In this document: one piece after another, positions 32,400-43,819 of the stretch
How positions within the stretch are numbered: position 1 is the first letter of the stretch
Layout of the letters: each line of letters begins with the position of its first letter
DNA from: Gigaspora margarita
Taxonomy: Eukaryota > Glomeromycota > Glomeromycetes > Diversisporales > Gigasporaceae
Assembly (NCBI GenBank): GCA_009809945.1
Contig: WTPW01000650.1
Location: 28,701-92,700 of the forward strand
Direction: 5' to 3'
DNA length: 64,000 nucleotides
Translations under genes and position numbers: made by a program
The notes under the pieces: generated by a model
Told to the model about the DNA's origin: nothing
Seen by the model: the letters and a program-made list of their open reading frames with translations, nothing else
The model's database searches: none

Positions 32400-32600
32400 T
32401 ATGATGGGTGGCACTATGCGCCATAATGAATACGATAACTATCGATTAGCAGATGTATAATGATTTATATTTTAATTACGATATTTATTGATTATAGATA
32501 TATATCGATTTATAACAAGTTAATCAATGTATAACGATTAATTGCAATCGATATAAAATGATTATGCGTTATATATCGATATATAGCTACTTAAAATATT
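32400..32600. repeat. ATCGAT/ATATATCGAT-rich repeat
   Basis: 'actatcgattagc', 'gatatatatcgattt', 'caatcgatataaaatg' and 'ttatatatcgatatatag' resemble the subterminal words of 2050-2335 and 30480-30600. Boundaries are not defined. Confidence 0.45.
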
Positions 32601-32609
32601 TCGTGATAG

Positions 32610-34330
32610 AGCTACTAACAAAAATTGTAGAATAAGCCAAAAAAATATGAGTTTTATAAGATGACTTTAAATATTGGACCCATTTAAAAAAACTTACCCA
32701 GATTAACTGTGGTTAAGCAACTTGATTATTTGGGTATATCCAGATTATCCAGATTACCCAGGTATATTTATATTACAACCATTCTTATAAATTCACTTTC
32801 TCAGCATTCCGGTATTGACAAAAAGAAGAATCAGTTTGTATTGGAATTACTATTATTTCTACCATGAGTTACAAACTTACTTGACACATTAATCTTTCAA
32901 ACAATTGAAATATCGCAATAGAATCATCATAGTCAGATCAAACTTTTCCCACGCTTGGATTACGCTTTTGGATACAGCCAATCAAAGACTTAACATACAA
33001 ACCAAAATTAAAATTATAGATAAATTCGGTAAATCTAAGCATATTTGTTTTCACTTTTTCCTCATTATAAATAATTTTTAATGTTATAAAAATATGTGAA
33101 AATAATTTTCCCACACTCTGGGCACATTCTCTAAAGAATGACCAATCAAAAACATTAAAGCGAACGATTCCAAAATTAAGTTATCGATCGATACATAAAT
33201 AAATAGATACTATAGATAAAATTGGTATGCTTATGCATATTTGTTTCGCTAACTCTGTCATCACTATTAATACATTGATATGTAAAAATAAATTTCATAT
33301 TTTTTCCCACACTCTGGTCACTTTTATGAAGATGACCAATCAAAAATGTTTAAAATAGAAGAACTGATGAATTAATGTATATGAAAGTCATATTATTTGT
33401 ATTATTTTGCCATACCAATATACTATATATGCAAAATGGGTATACCTGTACTATGTAACCTGAGTAAATCTAACATATATATTCGTTACTATATTACCCG
33501 TGTAAATCAAATCTTTACCCGGATATCCGAATAGATTCAGATTAACTGGTTAAAGGTTATCCAGTTCCAAGCCCTAGATGACTTTAACTATTTTATTAAT
33601 AAATTTTTTGTTACAGCTAAAATATGATTCAAATTATATGTATTTAAAAAAAATATATACGTTTTTTAATAAAAAAAAGCCAACAACATGATTTACATGA
33701 AATTTTATTAAAACAATCAACTTTGAGTTACTAACAAAAATTGTAAAATGAGTTAAAAAAATATTAGTTTTATAAAACAATTTTTAAGATTTTATTATTA
33801 AAATTTGCTTCTACAATCAAAGTAATTTACAAAAAAATATTAATATTTTTAAATGAAAAAAGGCTATTTTGGAACAAAAATTAAACCAAATAACTTAAAA
33901 TTTCAAAAAATAAAATTTTATTAGTTATCTATCTTTTTTAATAGTGCGCAGTAACTTGTTTCATTTAAACTTGTGAAAATCAGAATAGGTATTATGATTT
34001 TTTTATCTTTATCAAAACTAAAATTTTTTGAAAATTTTAAATCTGGAAATAAAATTAAAATTCTAAATATCTTCACCAATATTAATTCGTTTTTGATAAA
34101 ATTTTAGCTGAGAATAGCTGAATACTATATATTTTAATTTATTTAGTAGCATTTTGGAAGTTTTATTTTGAGAAAGTCCTTCCAGAAGTATTTGAAAATT
34201 AGAGAAAAATTTGTGAAAACATAGATATTCAAATTAATAAAACATTAATATTTTCACAAGTTTTAATATATTTTCATAAAATTTAAGATTCTACAAGTTA
34301 AAAATATGTGCTTCAAGTTTAATTAGTAAA
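32610..34330 (+). repeat. Family Q repeat, interrupted by a 909-bp hAT-like element
   Basis: Family Q sequence ('ctaacaaaaattgtagaat', 'gttttataagatgacttt') is broken at 32668 and resumes at 33585 ('taactattttattaata'). Bases 33690-34320 then repeat the family from its start and are collinear with 25350-26215. Confidence 0.6.
32668..33576. mobile_element. hAT-like element (909 bp) with CCCAGATTA/GGTTATCCAG repeats
   Basis: 8-bp TSD GATGACTT at 32660-32667 and 33577-33584. Right end ...CCAAGCCCTA (complement TAGGGCTTGG); the left tip TAAATATTGG is mutated. Words such as GATTACCCAGG and TATCCAGATTA fill both ends. An internal direct repeat of about 185 bp ('cccacactctgg', 'gaccaatcaaaaa') occurs at 33000-33150 and 33205-33350. 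No transposase. Confidence 0.78.
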
Positions 34331-34985
34331 AGTTTAAATATTAAAGGTGAGACCTTGCTTTTATCTTTATTAAATTTAATAGAAACTTTTTATAGTACAG
34401 AAAGAAATTTCCTTTTTTTAAATTTAATGCTAAGAATAAAAACTCAGACATATATATAAGTAAACCTAAATACTTATCTGTGGCCTAAACCTTTAATTAG
34501 TAAAAGTTTTTAAGATAACATAGTAGAATTTTTATAAATTATCACCAAATTTTATTGTATTAAGCTTAGTAAAGATTAACATATGTCATATTTCAATTAG
34601 CATAAATTTTAAAACAATATGTGTTAATTTAAATCCAAAAAAATTGTAAAGCGATGTGCAACATTTACAATACAAAAATATTTTTAATAAATTAGATATT
34701 ATAATTTAGTTTTTAGCAAATTACTATAAAAATTTAAATGTAATAATTTAACTTTTAGCAAATTTACTTAATTTTAGAGATAGCAAAAACTTCTAAATTT
34801 ACGCAGATCAGTTATGACTATATGAGAGATGTCTGGGGTTCTCTTATAATTGTGAGCATATTATATTTAAAAAACTATTATTATTTATATAATAAAAATT
34901 TTAGCTTTATATTGAAGATTTATATAGTACTAATTGAAAATTATTATTATTTTTAGTATTTCAAATCGAGTTTTTAAAATGCACC
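34330..34985. other. AT-rich repeat-derived DNA without a gene
   Basis: Low-complexity A/T with isolated repeat words. No ORF, TIR pair or RNA gene stands out. Confidence 0.4.
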
Positions 34986-35290
34986 ATTGGTATTCAATAC
35001 TAGTATGTGGTGTAATGTGAAGATTAATATAAAAAAATAAATAAAAAAATAAACAAAAATTGAATTTAATAAATATTAAGTTAGAGTTAATAGTTAGAAG
35101 TTAGAGTGAGACATAGTATATAGTAATTTTTACAAGAATTTTTTTTTTTTTAAAAAAAAGATGGTTTTATAGATAAGATTTTGAGTTAGAAGGTATTTTT
35201 TAAAAAAATAACAAAATAACAAAAAATTTATATTACACAAGATCTTTATATTATACTATATTTAAAAAATTTGATTGGTGAAAATCATTG
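34985..35290 (-). repeat. Family A copy with imperfect TIRs
   Basis: 'tatgtggtgtaatgtgaaga' at the left and 'tattacacaagatcttta' at the right bracket 'gttagagttaatagttag' and 'ggttttatagataagatttt'. The order is that of family A on the minus strand. Confidence 0.5.
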
Positions 35291-35954
35291 TAGTATTAAT
35301 ATTAGTGATATGTTTTAATAAACTTGTTCAAATATTTTTTTAATTTTTTAAATAATTTTTAAAAAAAAAATTTATATAATAAATTTTGTTAATTTTCAAT
35401 AAAATTGTAAATAAAATAATAGTTGTTTTTATAAAAAAAAAATTATTAAAATTAAAGTAATATATTTTAATTTTTATATATAGTTAAAATTTTTTAATTT
35501 TTAATATATAAAATTTACTAATTAAATTTTTTAAAATTTTGTAAAATATAAAAGATTATTAAAAATTTAAAAAACATTTTTAATCTATAAGCTTTTAAAT
35601 ACAAGTTTGCAACTATTTGAAGAACTTATAAAAATTTTTTAAAAATATAATTATTATTTAAAATTAGTAGATAACTAAACTTTAAAATATACAAAATTTA
35701 GTATTAAGTATTAAATCTAGTACATGTAAATTCTATTTATTAAGTTAATAGTTACAAAATTTACTTTGTGCTTTATAAATTAGAATTTAACAAAAATCTC
35801 AATTTTGGTTCAAAAAACCTTGGAACTTTATGTTCAAAACAAAAATATACATATATACAATTATATATGTGAACAATTATAAATAGTAATTCTAAACTTT
35901 TTGAACAATTTTGAAATAAAATTATTTAAAGAATTATATAAAATACTGCCATGG

Positions 35955-36235
35955 CGATGTATCGCTACACTGATCACCAATTAGACTGCAGGATTAGGTG
36001 TAATGTGAAATTGAAGCAATTATAGTTTTTTTTAAAAATCAACCATAACGTGAAATTTTACCTATGAAACCATTTCTTGTGCTCTAACAAAAAAAATTTC
36101 TTACAATATTTTGGATTAGAACCTCTTTGCTAAAACATGCTATTCTAACTCTAATCTAACCCTCACCCTAACCCTAAACTAATGAATTGATTTATTGTTT
36201 TGATTTTACATTACACCAGATCTTATCAGTTATAT
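35955..36235 (+). repeat. Family A copy with clear TIRs and a CTAACCCT tract
   Basis: 'ggattaggtgtaatgtgaaa' at the left and its complement 'gattttacattacaccagat' at the right form TIRs of about 20 bp. Between them are 'acctatgaaaccatttcttg' and 'taaccctcaccctaacccta'. This is the copy that best shows the family as a TIR element. Confidence 0.6.
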
Positions 36236-36249
36236 AGTGTGCAATCATT

Positions 36250-36475
36250 GCTACAGCAGTACTTTACTAAATTTTTATTTAAAATTTATTAAAATAACCT
36301 TTTTTAATTTTAACTAAAATGTATTTAACATCTAAAAAAATATATAATCCTAAATTTTTTAGATAAATTATTAATTATTAAAGTTTAAACAAGTTTTGAA
36401 CAATTTTGAACTTTTAAATAGTTTGAATTAGATAAGTTCAAAAAAGACTTTAAATAGCCAAAATATATATTACTA
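36250..36475 (+). mobile_element. Decayed family B hAT MITE
   Basis: 'cagtactttactaaattt', 'aaaataacctttttta', 'ttttttagataaattattaa', 'caagttttgaacaattttga' and 'agccaaaatatatattac' follow family B order with many C-to-T changes and one end deletion. Confidence 0.6.
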
Positions 36476-37012
36476 CATATATATAGTATACAAATAAAAT
36501 TGTTTATTTTAAAAAATTTTGCTAATTAAATATATTTAGAACAACTTTATTTGCTACTATATAATACTATTACTTAAATTGTAAATATTTGTAGACAAAT
36601 TTGCATATATAATTACTATAAATATTTTTCTAATCTATTATTTTAATTAATTAAATATTTAAATAAAATTTGATATAATAATATTTAAAAATAACTTGTG
36701 CTTTTGCTGTCTCTTTGGCTTTTTCAAAATTTTGACAAAGTGATCATTTTGGTTTAACTTTTTCAAAAGATCAGCAATATTTATATTGTCCAAATTGAGA
36801 ATTTGGCTATCATATTAGAACTATTACAAGTATATTTTAAATTCTATGAAATAAACAATAAATGATATATGTATTTTTTTGAAGCAAGCTTTAAAATAAA
36901 TTTTTTTTTTAACTTTTTTTTAGATATAGTTCCTTTTTATTTTTATTTTTCTTATATATATGTAATACTTTAATAAAGCATTTTTTTATATAGTATTATA
37001 TAGCTTTTATAG

Positions 37013-37482
37013 TAGTGTTTGTAGTCAATTCTGCATTAGTCGATAAAATCGACTTAGCCGACTTAGTCAGCCGATTTTTCAAAACATCAGCTTAGTCAAT
37101 TATATGATAGTAACGATGCCTAACAAAACTCACATGACCTGGCGAAATATTATAGTTTCGTTATTTTGTTAGTGACGAAATATATGACGAAACTTAAAGT
37201 TTCATCAGCAAAATAATTTCGTTAGGCATCTATATGATAGATTATATTAAAAAAATCAAAGAAACCAATCAAATTTAGCTAGATCACAATATGATAGGAT
37301 CTGAAAAATTCTGAATGAACATAAAATAGCAAGTTGAGACAAAATTTTGAGAAAATCTTCGATAACTTTCAAAAATTTAACCAAAAAAGGATTAAGAATA
37401 ATCGACTACGACTTAGCCGGCTAAGCTGATTTTTAATTATTGACTTAGTCAAGTCGAAAATACCGGTCGACTACAAACACTA
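37013..37482. mobile_element. hAT-like element with GACTTAGTC/CGACTTAGCC repeats
   Basis: TIRs TAGTGTTTGTAGTC and GACTACAAACACTA. Subterminal GACTTAGTC, CGACTTAGCCG and TAAGCTGA words fill the first and last 70 bp. The flanks (CTTTTATA/CTTTCATT) are at best an imperfect 8-bp TSD. Confidence 0.68.
37111..37230. mobile_element. 120-bp MITE with a 10-bp direct flank, third nesting level
   Basis: Inverted ends GATGCCTAAC (37115) and GTTAGGCATC (37230). The 10-bp flank TATATGATAG occurs at 37101-37110 and 37231-37240. TTTCGT/ACGAAA words fill the centre. A TSD of this length suggests a Mutator-like mover; four extra bases (TAAC) at the left leave some doubt. Confidence 0.65.
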
Positions 37483-37863
37483 CTTTCATTATTAAACATC
37501 CATAGAGATATTTGATTGAATTTGTCTGTATGTATGATCAAACTGGATATAGTTTAGTACAAACAAAAATAGCACTATTATATTTTATTTTTTTTTGTTT
37601 TTTGCTTTTTTTTTATAATTTTTTTTTGTTTTGGTAATCCATTTAGGTTGTGTTAGTTTTTTTTTATTTAGTATATTCTTTTTTATTCTCAATATCTGTT
37701 TTTTTCTAGTAGAATTCTTCTATTTAGAAAGCTAAAAAAAGAGTTTAAAAGTAGACAGTTTGATATAGTTCCTGGTCTAAAGCCAGTATAGCAAATTATA
37801 TTTGTTCTTGTCTAGCAAGAAAGAATAATAATATTAGACTTTTAGAATAAAAAAAATTTACTA

Positions 37864-38271
37864 CAGTGCGGGACACCTAAAGACTTCACAAACTTTAAAA
37901 GCTAATAATATTCAATATAAAACCAATATCACAAAAAATAGGCCCCTGTTTTGTAATTTAGCTAATTTGCTACAACTTAGCGGCCTTAACTTTTCAAAAA
38001 TTAATGTAAATTTTTTCAATTAATGAGTTTAAAAGTATAGTATTTTTAAATGATTCGTAAAAATTTGGCCAAAAATGGAACAAGTCACATGTTTTAGCCT
38101 TCTGCTATTGGCTAATTTTAAAATTAATTTTTAAATTAATTTAAAAATATTTTTAAAAATTAATTATTAGCCAATCAAAATGCAAGGATTCACAAAGACA
38201 TCAAATTTCAATATGAAATTTTTGAAAATGTGACAAATTTCAAAAATTCTGCCTTTAGGTGTTCTGCACTG
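37864..38271 (+). mobile_element. Family E TA-flanked MITE (408 bp)
   Basis: Ends CAGTGCGGGACACC and ...GTTCTGCACTG, TA at 37862-37863 and 38272-38273. Near-identical to 29987-30394; the plain left half (37864-38010) differs at only a few bases. Confidence 0.88.
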
Positions 38272-38559
38272 TATTTGTAATATAGAATTTAAATTCTATA
38301 AAATAAAATACTAGTAAAACTATCTAAGTTAAAAAAAATATTTAAAAATAAGAATTATATTTTTATATTATTTGTATTTCTATTATAAGACAAAAAGTTT
38401 ATATTTTTATAATTAAAAATATTAGATTTTAAAAACTTTTTTTATTTTAAAAATAATTTATAACTTTTTAACAAACTTTATAAATATTGGTTTTAAAATA
38501 TAATTTCTTATACAATATTATAATTTATATAAAAAATAACTTCTTTTTTAGAGGTTATT

Positions 38560-38829
38560 TAAGATATGCATATGCATAGCTGTACACCTCTTTTATATTT
38601 CTAAAATTTTACTAGAATAACCCCTTCTATATTTTTATAATTTTATTAAAGAAATACTTGTTGCATTTTTAACAAAAAATGCTTATCTTGTGATATTACT
38701 TTAAATTTTAAATTTAATTTTAATTCTACTTTTAATTAACTCTAACCCAACTCTAACTCTAACCCTAGCTCTAATTCTAATTATTGTTAGTATTTGCTAC
38801 TATAGGATGCACAGGAATGTATAGCTATA
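38560..38829. repeat. Inverted-ended AT element with CTAACCCTAG tract
   Basis: 'atgcatagctgtacacct' at the left and 'aatgtatagctatacata' at the right form weak inverted ends. The interior has 'taactctaacccaactctaa'. It resembles family A only in that tract. Confidence 0.4.
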
Positions 38830-38845
38830 CATAGTGCACAAAATT

Positions 38846-39485
38846 TTTTTTTTTTTAATATTAACAACCTTGCGCTACCTTTGTTAAATTCTTAAATTTG
38901 AATACAAGTATACAAATAATCCTTTAAAGTCTTTGGGTAGGCGTTAACCCGGCTACTATATTAGCGCCCAAGTAGGGTTGTCTCACTGAACCTTTTTTCT
39001 CCTAACAAATCCCTCCGGACATTGAACCATCAGCTATTTCTTGGTACAAATCACAGTTCGGAAATGTCACCATGTGTTCTTGAAGTATTCTTTCAGACTT
39101 CGGCCTCTCAATATATCATGTGACTTCGGTTATTCAAATCATGGTTCTAACCCAAGAAGGACCCCAAAGGCTTTGATCCTGACTACTCGCAGGGCCACTC
39201 CACCGAGGACCGTCAAATGACATCGCATAGACAAGGGTACAGCTAGCCACGCGTGCACTTTTGGTGCCTAATTTGAGTGGTCCGCCCGAAGGTTCCACAC
39301 TAGCTACAATACCTGCAACCCGCTATGGGTGTTGCCTATTCAAACTCTCTGATCTATACCATTTTTCCTGATATAGTAGGACCTGCAAACATAGAATTAC
39401 AATTTCGCCGCTGCTGAAAATTGAATCGGCAACCTTCTGATTTGCATCCTCGGAGCATAACCGCTATGCTATCGATCCGGAGAAC
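38846..39485 (-). mobile_element. Full-length tRNA-headed SINE (about 640 bp)
   Basis: The minus-strand head at 39485-39405 has A box TAGCATAGCGG and B-box-like GGTTGCCGATTCAA; the tail is a T-run on plus at 38844-38856. The 16-bp TSD CATAGTGCACAAAATT lies at 38830-38845 and 39486-39501. Its 3' domain (39225-39370) is shared with 5650-5810 and 17500-17650; the head-side 'acttcggttattcaaat' is shared with 27055-27600. It therefore links the different SINE types here. Confidence 0.92.
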
Positions 39486-39614
39486 CATAGTGCACAAAAT
39501 TAATAAATCTTTTTTTATTATTAAAACTTTTAAAGTTAAATTTTTTTGTTTTTTTGTGCTTTATTAGCTTTAATAGTCTCGTATAAGTTAAATTTTATTA
39601 ATATTATTTTAATA

Positions 39615-39945
39615 CAGTCAGATCTCTATAAATGCAATTTCCATAAATACAATACCTTCCTAAATGCTTGTCTATAAGAAATAATTAGTGCTAAATGCAT
39701 GTTCTATATTTTGTAAATGCATGTTCTTTTAAATAATTTTCTATATCATGCTATTTCCCTAAATGCATGTAGCCAATCAAATTTTAGTATTTAAGATAGC
39801 TTATACAGTTTTTAGTAGAAGTTATACAAACTTGATGATCAAATCTTTAAAGCTGCAATTTAATAGGCTCTTCCTAAATGCAATATCTCTCTAAATGCAT
39901 GTTATAGTCTTGTTTATACACATTGCATTTATAGAGATTTGACTA
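39615..39945. mobile_element. Pogo-like TA-flanked MITE (331 bp) with AAATGCA repeats
   Basis: TIRs CAGTCAGATCTCTATAAATG and the complement of TAGTCAAATCTCTATAAATG, TA at both sides (39613-39614, 39946-39947). CTAAATGCATG words are repeated throughout. Ends of the type CAGTCAAACCTCTATAAATGC are typical of pogo/Tigger elements. Confidence 0.8.
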
Positions 39946-39974
39946 TAGAAGGTTGCTAAATATCACAGTTTGCG

Positions 39975-40250
39975 ATATCATAGATTAATATGATTGACCA
40001 ATTAGATCACAGGATCTTGTATAACAAACTGAATGAAAAATTAGAAAAATTACAAAAAAAAATCAAAAATTTTAAATATTTTGAAATTTCATTATCCAAA
40101 CTAGGTTCTGGCTTCTAATTAAAAGTTTTAGTACTTAATTTTGTATATATATATGCTCTCTAACCCAAACCTTAATATTAGTTTGAACCCTAACTCTATT
40201 TAATAATAATTTTAATTTTTTTTAAATATTAACCTGTGATATTGCAACCT
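39975..40250 (+). repeat. Family A copy
   Basis: 'ttgaccaattagatcacagg', 'tctaacccaaaccttaatat' and 'gaaccctaactctattt' in family order. The open frames over 40236-40597 begin in its tail and are not genes. Confidence 0.5.
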
Positions 40251-40530
40251 GTTAAATTTAACAAAATCTTTTTAATATATACAGATATATATTTTATACC
40301 AACTATGTTATTCAATTATGATTTCTATATATATATATATATACTACAACTTCTCGAAATAATAAGCAGAGGTGTTAGTTTGATAATTGTGCCATCTAAA
40401 AATTTCATAAATAATTTTGAAATAATGCTCATGCATATTTCAATATAGCACACACTTTTGATAATTAACCAATTGCAATATATGATGTTTAAGAAGGTTT
40501 GTAACTTGAAAAACATTAGAAAATGAAATA

Positions 40531-40845
40531 CTATATATTCCCAAAAATAAGCTACTCCGAAAATAAGCAACCCCCCTGATTTTTTTAAAAATTTCAAAAA
40601 ATGCGTTAGCAGTTGCTACATATAAAAGTCTAAATTTTACTAAGTAAATCTCAAAAGTAAATTAAGTAAACTTGTTCAGAACACAAAAATACACCTATAG
40701 TAAAAATTTCATATTATTTGGATAACTTTTGATTAGTACGTTTTTCAATTTTTCAAAAAATTCAACAATTCGAAAATAAGCAACCCCCCGCTTTTTTGTG
40801 TAATTTTTGGCCCAAAAAAGGTTGCTTATTTTCGGGAATATATGG
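40531..40845 (+). mobile_element. TA-flanked MITE family C (315 bp)
   Basis: Ends CTATATATTCCCAAAAATAAG and ...TTTTCGGGAATATATGG with TA at 40529-40530 and 40846-40847. Supplies the empty site for the PIF-like insertion at 2498-2723. Minus-strand frames across it are incidental. Confidence 0.82.
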
Positions 40846-40849
40846 TAAA

Positions 40850-41230
40850 GAAGCTTAAAACTAATAAATACATATGTAAAAGAATTTGTCACATATATTT
40901 AAGAATAGATAGACACATATAAACCTAAACAAAAATTAATCAAAAATTAAATATACAAATAAATTATTAGCAAAACTATATTTATTATCATTATATTTTG
41001 AAAAGTAATTAAAGTAATTCAATCTTATTTTTAATAATCATGATCTTTATTAGAGATGCATAGGCTATATAATTATAAACAATAATGCTCTCTTTTAACT
41101 CTATAATATAGATATATAAAATATAATATTAGTTAAACTTATTGTTATTACAATAGCATGTCAAATAGTATATACAAAGTTCTTTAAGTTAAATGTTATA
41201 TAATGTCTTAATCTTTTTTTGTTTCCAGCA
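40850..41230. other. AT-rich spacer
   Basis: Low complexity, no recognised feature. Confidence 0.4.
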
Positions 41231-41238
41231 TTTAGAAC

Positions 41239-41551
41239 TAGTATTTGCAAAATATGAACATTGACAATATGGACTATTGAACATGGATATTTATGAACTA
41301 TATCTATATTGTTCATATTTTTTTTATTGGACATAAAACACTTAGTCCAAATAAAATGTATAGGCTATAGCTCTGAAATATTTCGAATATAATACAAAAT
41401 TGTATTTAAAATTTGAACAAAACTCCAGAATATTTCAAAAATTCTAGCAAAAATAAGATATGAACATGAACACTATTTGGATTAGTTCATGTTCATATTT
41501 GTTCAAGTTCAAATAAAATTTTTATTGAATATAGTCCAAATGCTAACACTA
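41239..41551. mobile_element. hAT-like MITE (313 bp) with GTTCATATTGTTCA repeats
   Basis: Ends TAGTATTTGC and GCTAACACTA (imperfect TIR). Exact 8-bp TSD TTTAGAAC at 41231-41238 and 41552-41559. Subterminal words GAACAT, GTTCATAT and TGGACTA are repeated at both ends. Confidence 0.85.
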
Positions 41552-41913
41552 TTTAGAACTTACATATAATATAATTAATTGCTAATTCAGATAAGATCGG
41601 CATTATTTCTATATTTGAAATTGGAGCAAAACAAATTATAAACAATATAGTACAAATCTGAATCTGGCTTATATATATATAATTTTTATATGATTTAAAG
41701 ATATTTGAAAATATTTTTGCTTATATTTTCTTATTTACTAGTCTAATATTAATAATTTTTTATTAGTAAAGCATAAGAACCTGCTTTACAACTTTATTTA
41801 AAGCCAAAAATAATATTTATTTAGTATAAAAAAAATTTTTATAAGAGTTATTATCAGAATTGATAATATATTGTTTACTTATTTGTTTATTTATAATTTC
41901 GAATATAGTAATA

Positions 41914-42058
41914 AGAGCACTGACAGATATTACGTAATATCTTGGGGGGAGGGGGTTAGCTAGGAATAATATATCATATATATACTTTATATATGATGTA
42001 GAGGGGAGGAGGGTGGCCCTTCTGATAAAAAGATATTACGTAATATATGTCAGCGCCC
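41914..42058. mobile_element. Family G-related MITE (145 bp) with ATTACGTAAT ends
   Basis: TA at 41912-41913 and 42059-42060. Ends AGAGCACTGACAGATATTACG and the complement of AGGGCGCTGACATATATTACG. Interior GGGGGGAGGGGG and GGGGAGGAGGG runs as in family G. A fragment of the same type is at 58448-58500. Confidence 0.75.
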
Positions 42059-42274
42059 TAATATAGCTATAGTGCCAATTTTATCCAAATTGGTAATTAA
42101 GTACATACTAGCAATAAATAATAAAAATATTCATTTCTAAGTGAAGTTTATAAAAAAACTGATTATTTTTTATTGTTTTTTACATAGTGGATATGGACAT
42201 TTTATTGAAACAAAAAATAGTTTTTGTAGTGTTTTTTTATTAAATATCAAAATACAAAACTCCTAATTAGTGAT

Positions 42275-42495
42275 GGCACCGAAATTGATTTTGAAAAAGA
42301 CCTATTTCGTTTTTATTAGAGAAAATTAAAATTTTTTATAAGGAAGAGCAAATAAAATTTATATAGATATGTTCTTTATAATTTCGTCTATTCAAAAAAA
42401 GTATCAAATAATTTTGTCTTTCAAGTAAAGTAGATCAAAAACAATTTCATCTTCAAATTTTAATTTCGGGGTTTCAAACCTGAAATGCTTTCATC
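42275..42495 (+). repeat. Family P repeat, uninterrupted
   Basis: 'accgaaattgattttgaaaa', 'attcaaaaaaagtatcaaat' and 'agatcaaaaacaatttcatc' in the order of 10850-11065. Useful as an empty site for 18698-18844. Confidence 0.5.
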
Positions 42496-42759
42496 CTTAT
42501 GTATATTTCTAATATGTATCTGATTTACTGCTAAATATAGCATATCAGCAGCATATCAAAAGTTTTATATCTGATATTTATCTAATACTTATACATTCGA
42601 TCTGTTTATTTCAGAATTAATACTTTATTTCAAAATAACAACCATGTATATATTCAAAATAATACACATATAGTCAAAATTGTGTGCTCTTGCCTGCTAT
42701 TTCAAGAATTTATAATATATATATATTAATATATACTGTTTAGCCTAGATAATTTTTAG

Positions 42760-43520
42760 AGATATAGGAACTATTTTACTAACTTAATACTTCTTGGTTT
42801 CTTTTTAAAATAACTTGTACTAAAACTTTTCTATATACTTGTAGTTAGAACTTATTATTAACTACTACTATTACTTCTGCTCTTGCAAAGTTTATCAATA
42901 CTTGCTTTTTAAAACTTTATAGGTTCTACTTTTTTAGGTTTTTCTAGAAACTTCCAATCCTGCATTCCAAAAAAATTAATCTGCTAAACAATATACTTAT
43001 GATTTCTTTTTTCTTGGTTCATGCTTTTTGTAATACATATTCTTTTTTTCTAATACAACTCTGACAATCTAGTTAATAAGGTTCTTCTAAACTCTTTATA
43101 TAGAATTTTTGCTATCTTTGCTAGAAAAATCACCTTTCAACATTTTTAATCAGGCTAATTCACATAAATTTAAACAAATATACTATGTTTTATTTGTATA
43201 CAAATCATCTTTTGACTTTATTGATTTGAAAGTTTGTTGATGCACCATTAAATAAATAAAAAAAATAATGTTTTACATTTATATAAGAACTGTACATTGT
43301 TCTAAATTTGTCTGAAATTACCCAAACAGAAAATGTCAAATGGTAATTTTTCTAGCCAAGATCCCATATGTTCTTTATTCTCCTAGTTATTTAAACCTAC
43401 TTTGCCTTGTTCTATAGTACTATTGAAAGCTTATACTACTTCTTTGCTTGAATCTTGCCAAATAGATTTTAAATTTTCTAGCTCAGAATAACAACTTTTA
43501 TTATTATACTTTTAATAATT
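42760..43520 (-). repeat. Decayed SINE, minus strand
   Basis: 'gttagaacttattattaact', 'ctgctcttgcaaagtttatc' and 'cttggtttctttttaaaa' are mutated complements of 4200-4400 in the SINE at 3737-5849. No intact head, tail or TSD was found. Confidence 0.5.
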
Positions 43521-43615
43521 TATTTGTAAAATTAAAACTTGTAAAAATTTTTTTATAAATAGAAATATATACAATTTAAAAAATTAAAAAAAAATTTATA
43601 GTAAAAGTTTATATA

Positions 43616-43813
43616 TAGCCAGATCTTTCTAAATACATTGCAACAAAACCATATATAAAAATTGAATTAAATGTAAATTTAGAGAGGTATTGTATTTAGA
43701 AAGATAAAAATCTATAAGTGTTATATTAGTTGGGCCCAAGAGAAGGTGTGCATTTAAAAAGGCTTTTCATAGGGTATGCATTTAAAAAAGTTGCATTTAG
43801 AGAGGTTTGATTG
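43616..43813. mobile_element. Pogo-like MITE (about 200 bp)
   Basis: Left end TAGCCAGATCTTTCTAAATAC and right end complementary to CAATCAAACCTCTCTAAATGC, TA flanks. TTTAGAGAGG and GCATTTAAAAA words inside. Related to 39615-39945 by TIR sequence, not by interior. Confidence 0.7.
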
Positions 43814-43819
43814 TATATT

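Larger units (their letters stand above)
36690..37840 (-). repeat. Family R repeat with two nested insertions
   Basis: 'ctttttcaaaagatcagcaa', 'tattgtccaaattgagaa' and T-rich blocks match 7560-8560 and 61470-62420. It is split at 37013-37482 by a hAT-like element, which is itself split at 37111-37230. Confidence 0.5.

Noticed and set aside
3737..43520. Autonomous transposase or reverse transcriptase within the repeat blocks
   Set aside because: No frame longer than about 100 residues with a DDE, RT or RNase H motif was found; the elements appear non-autonomous.
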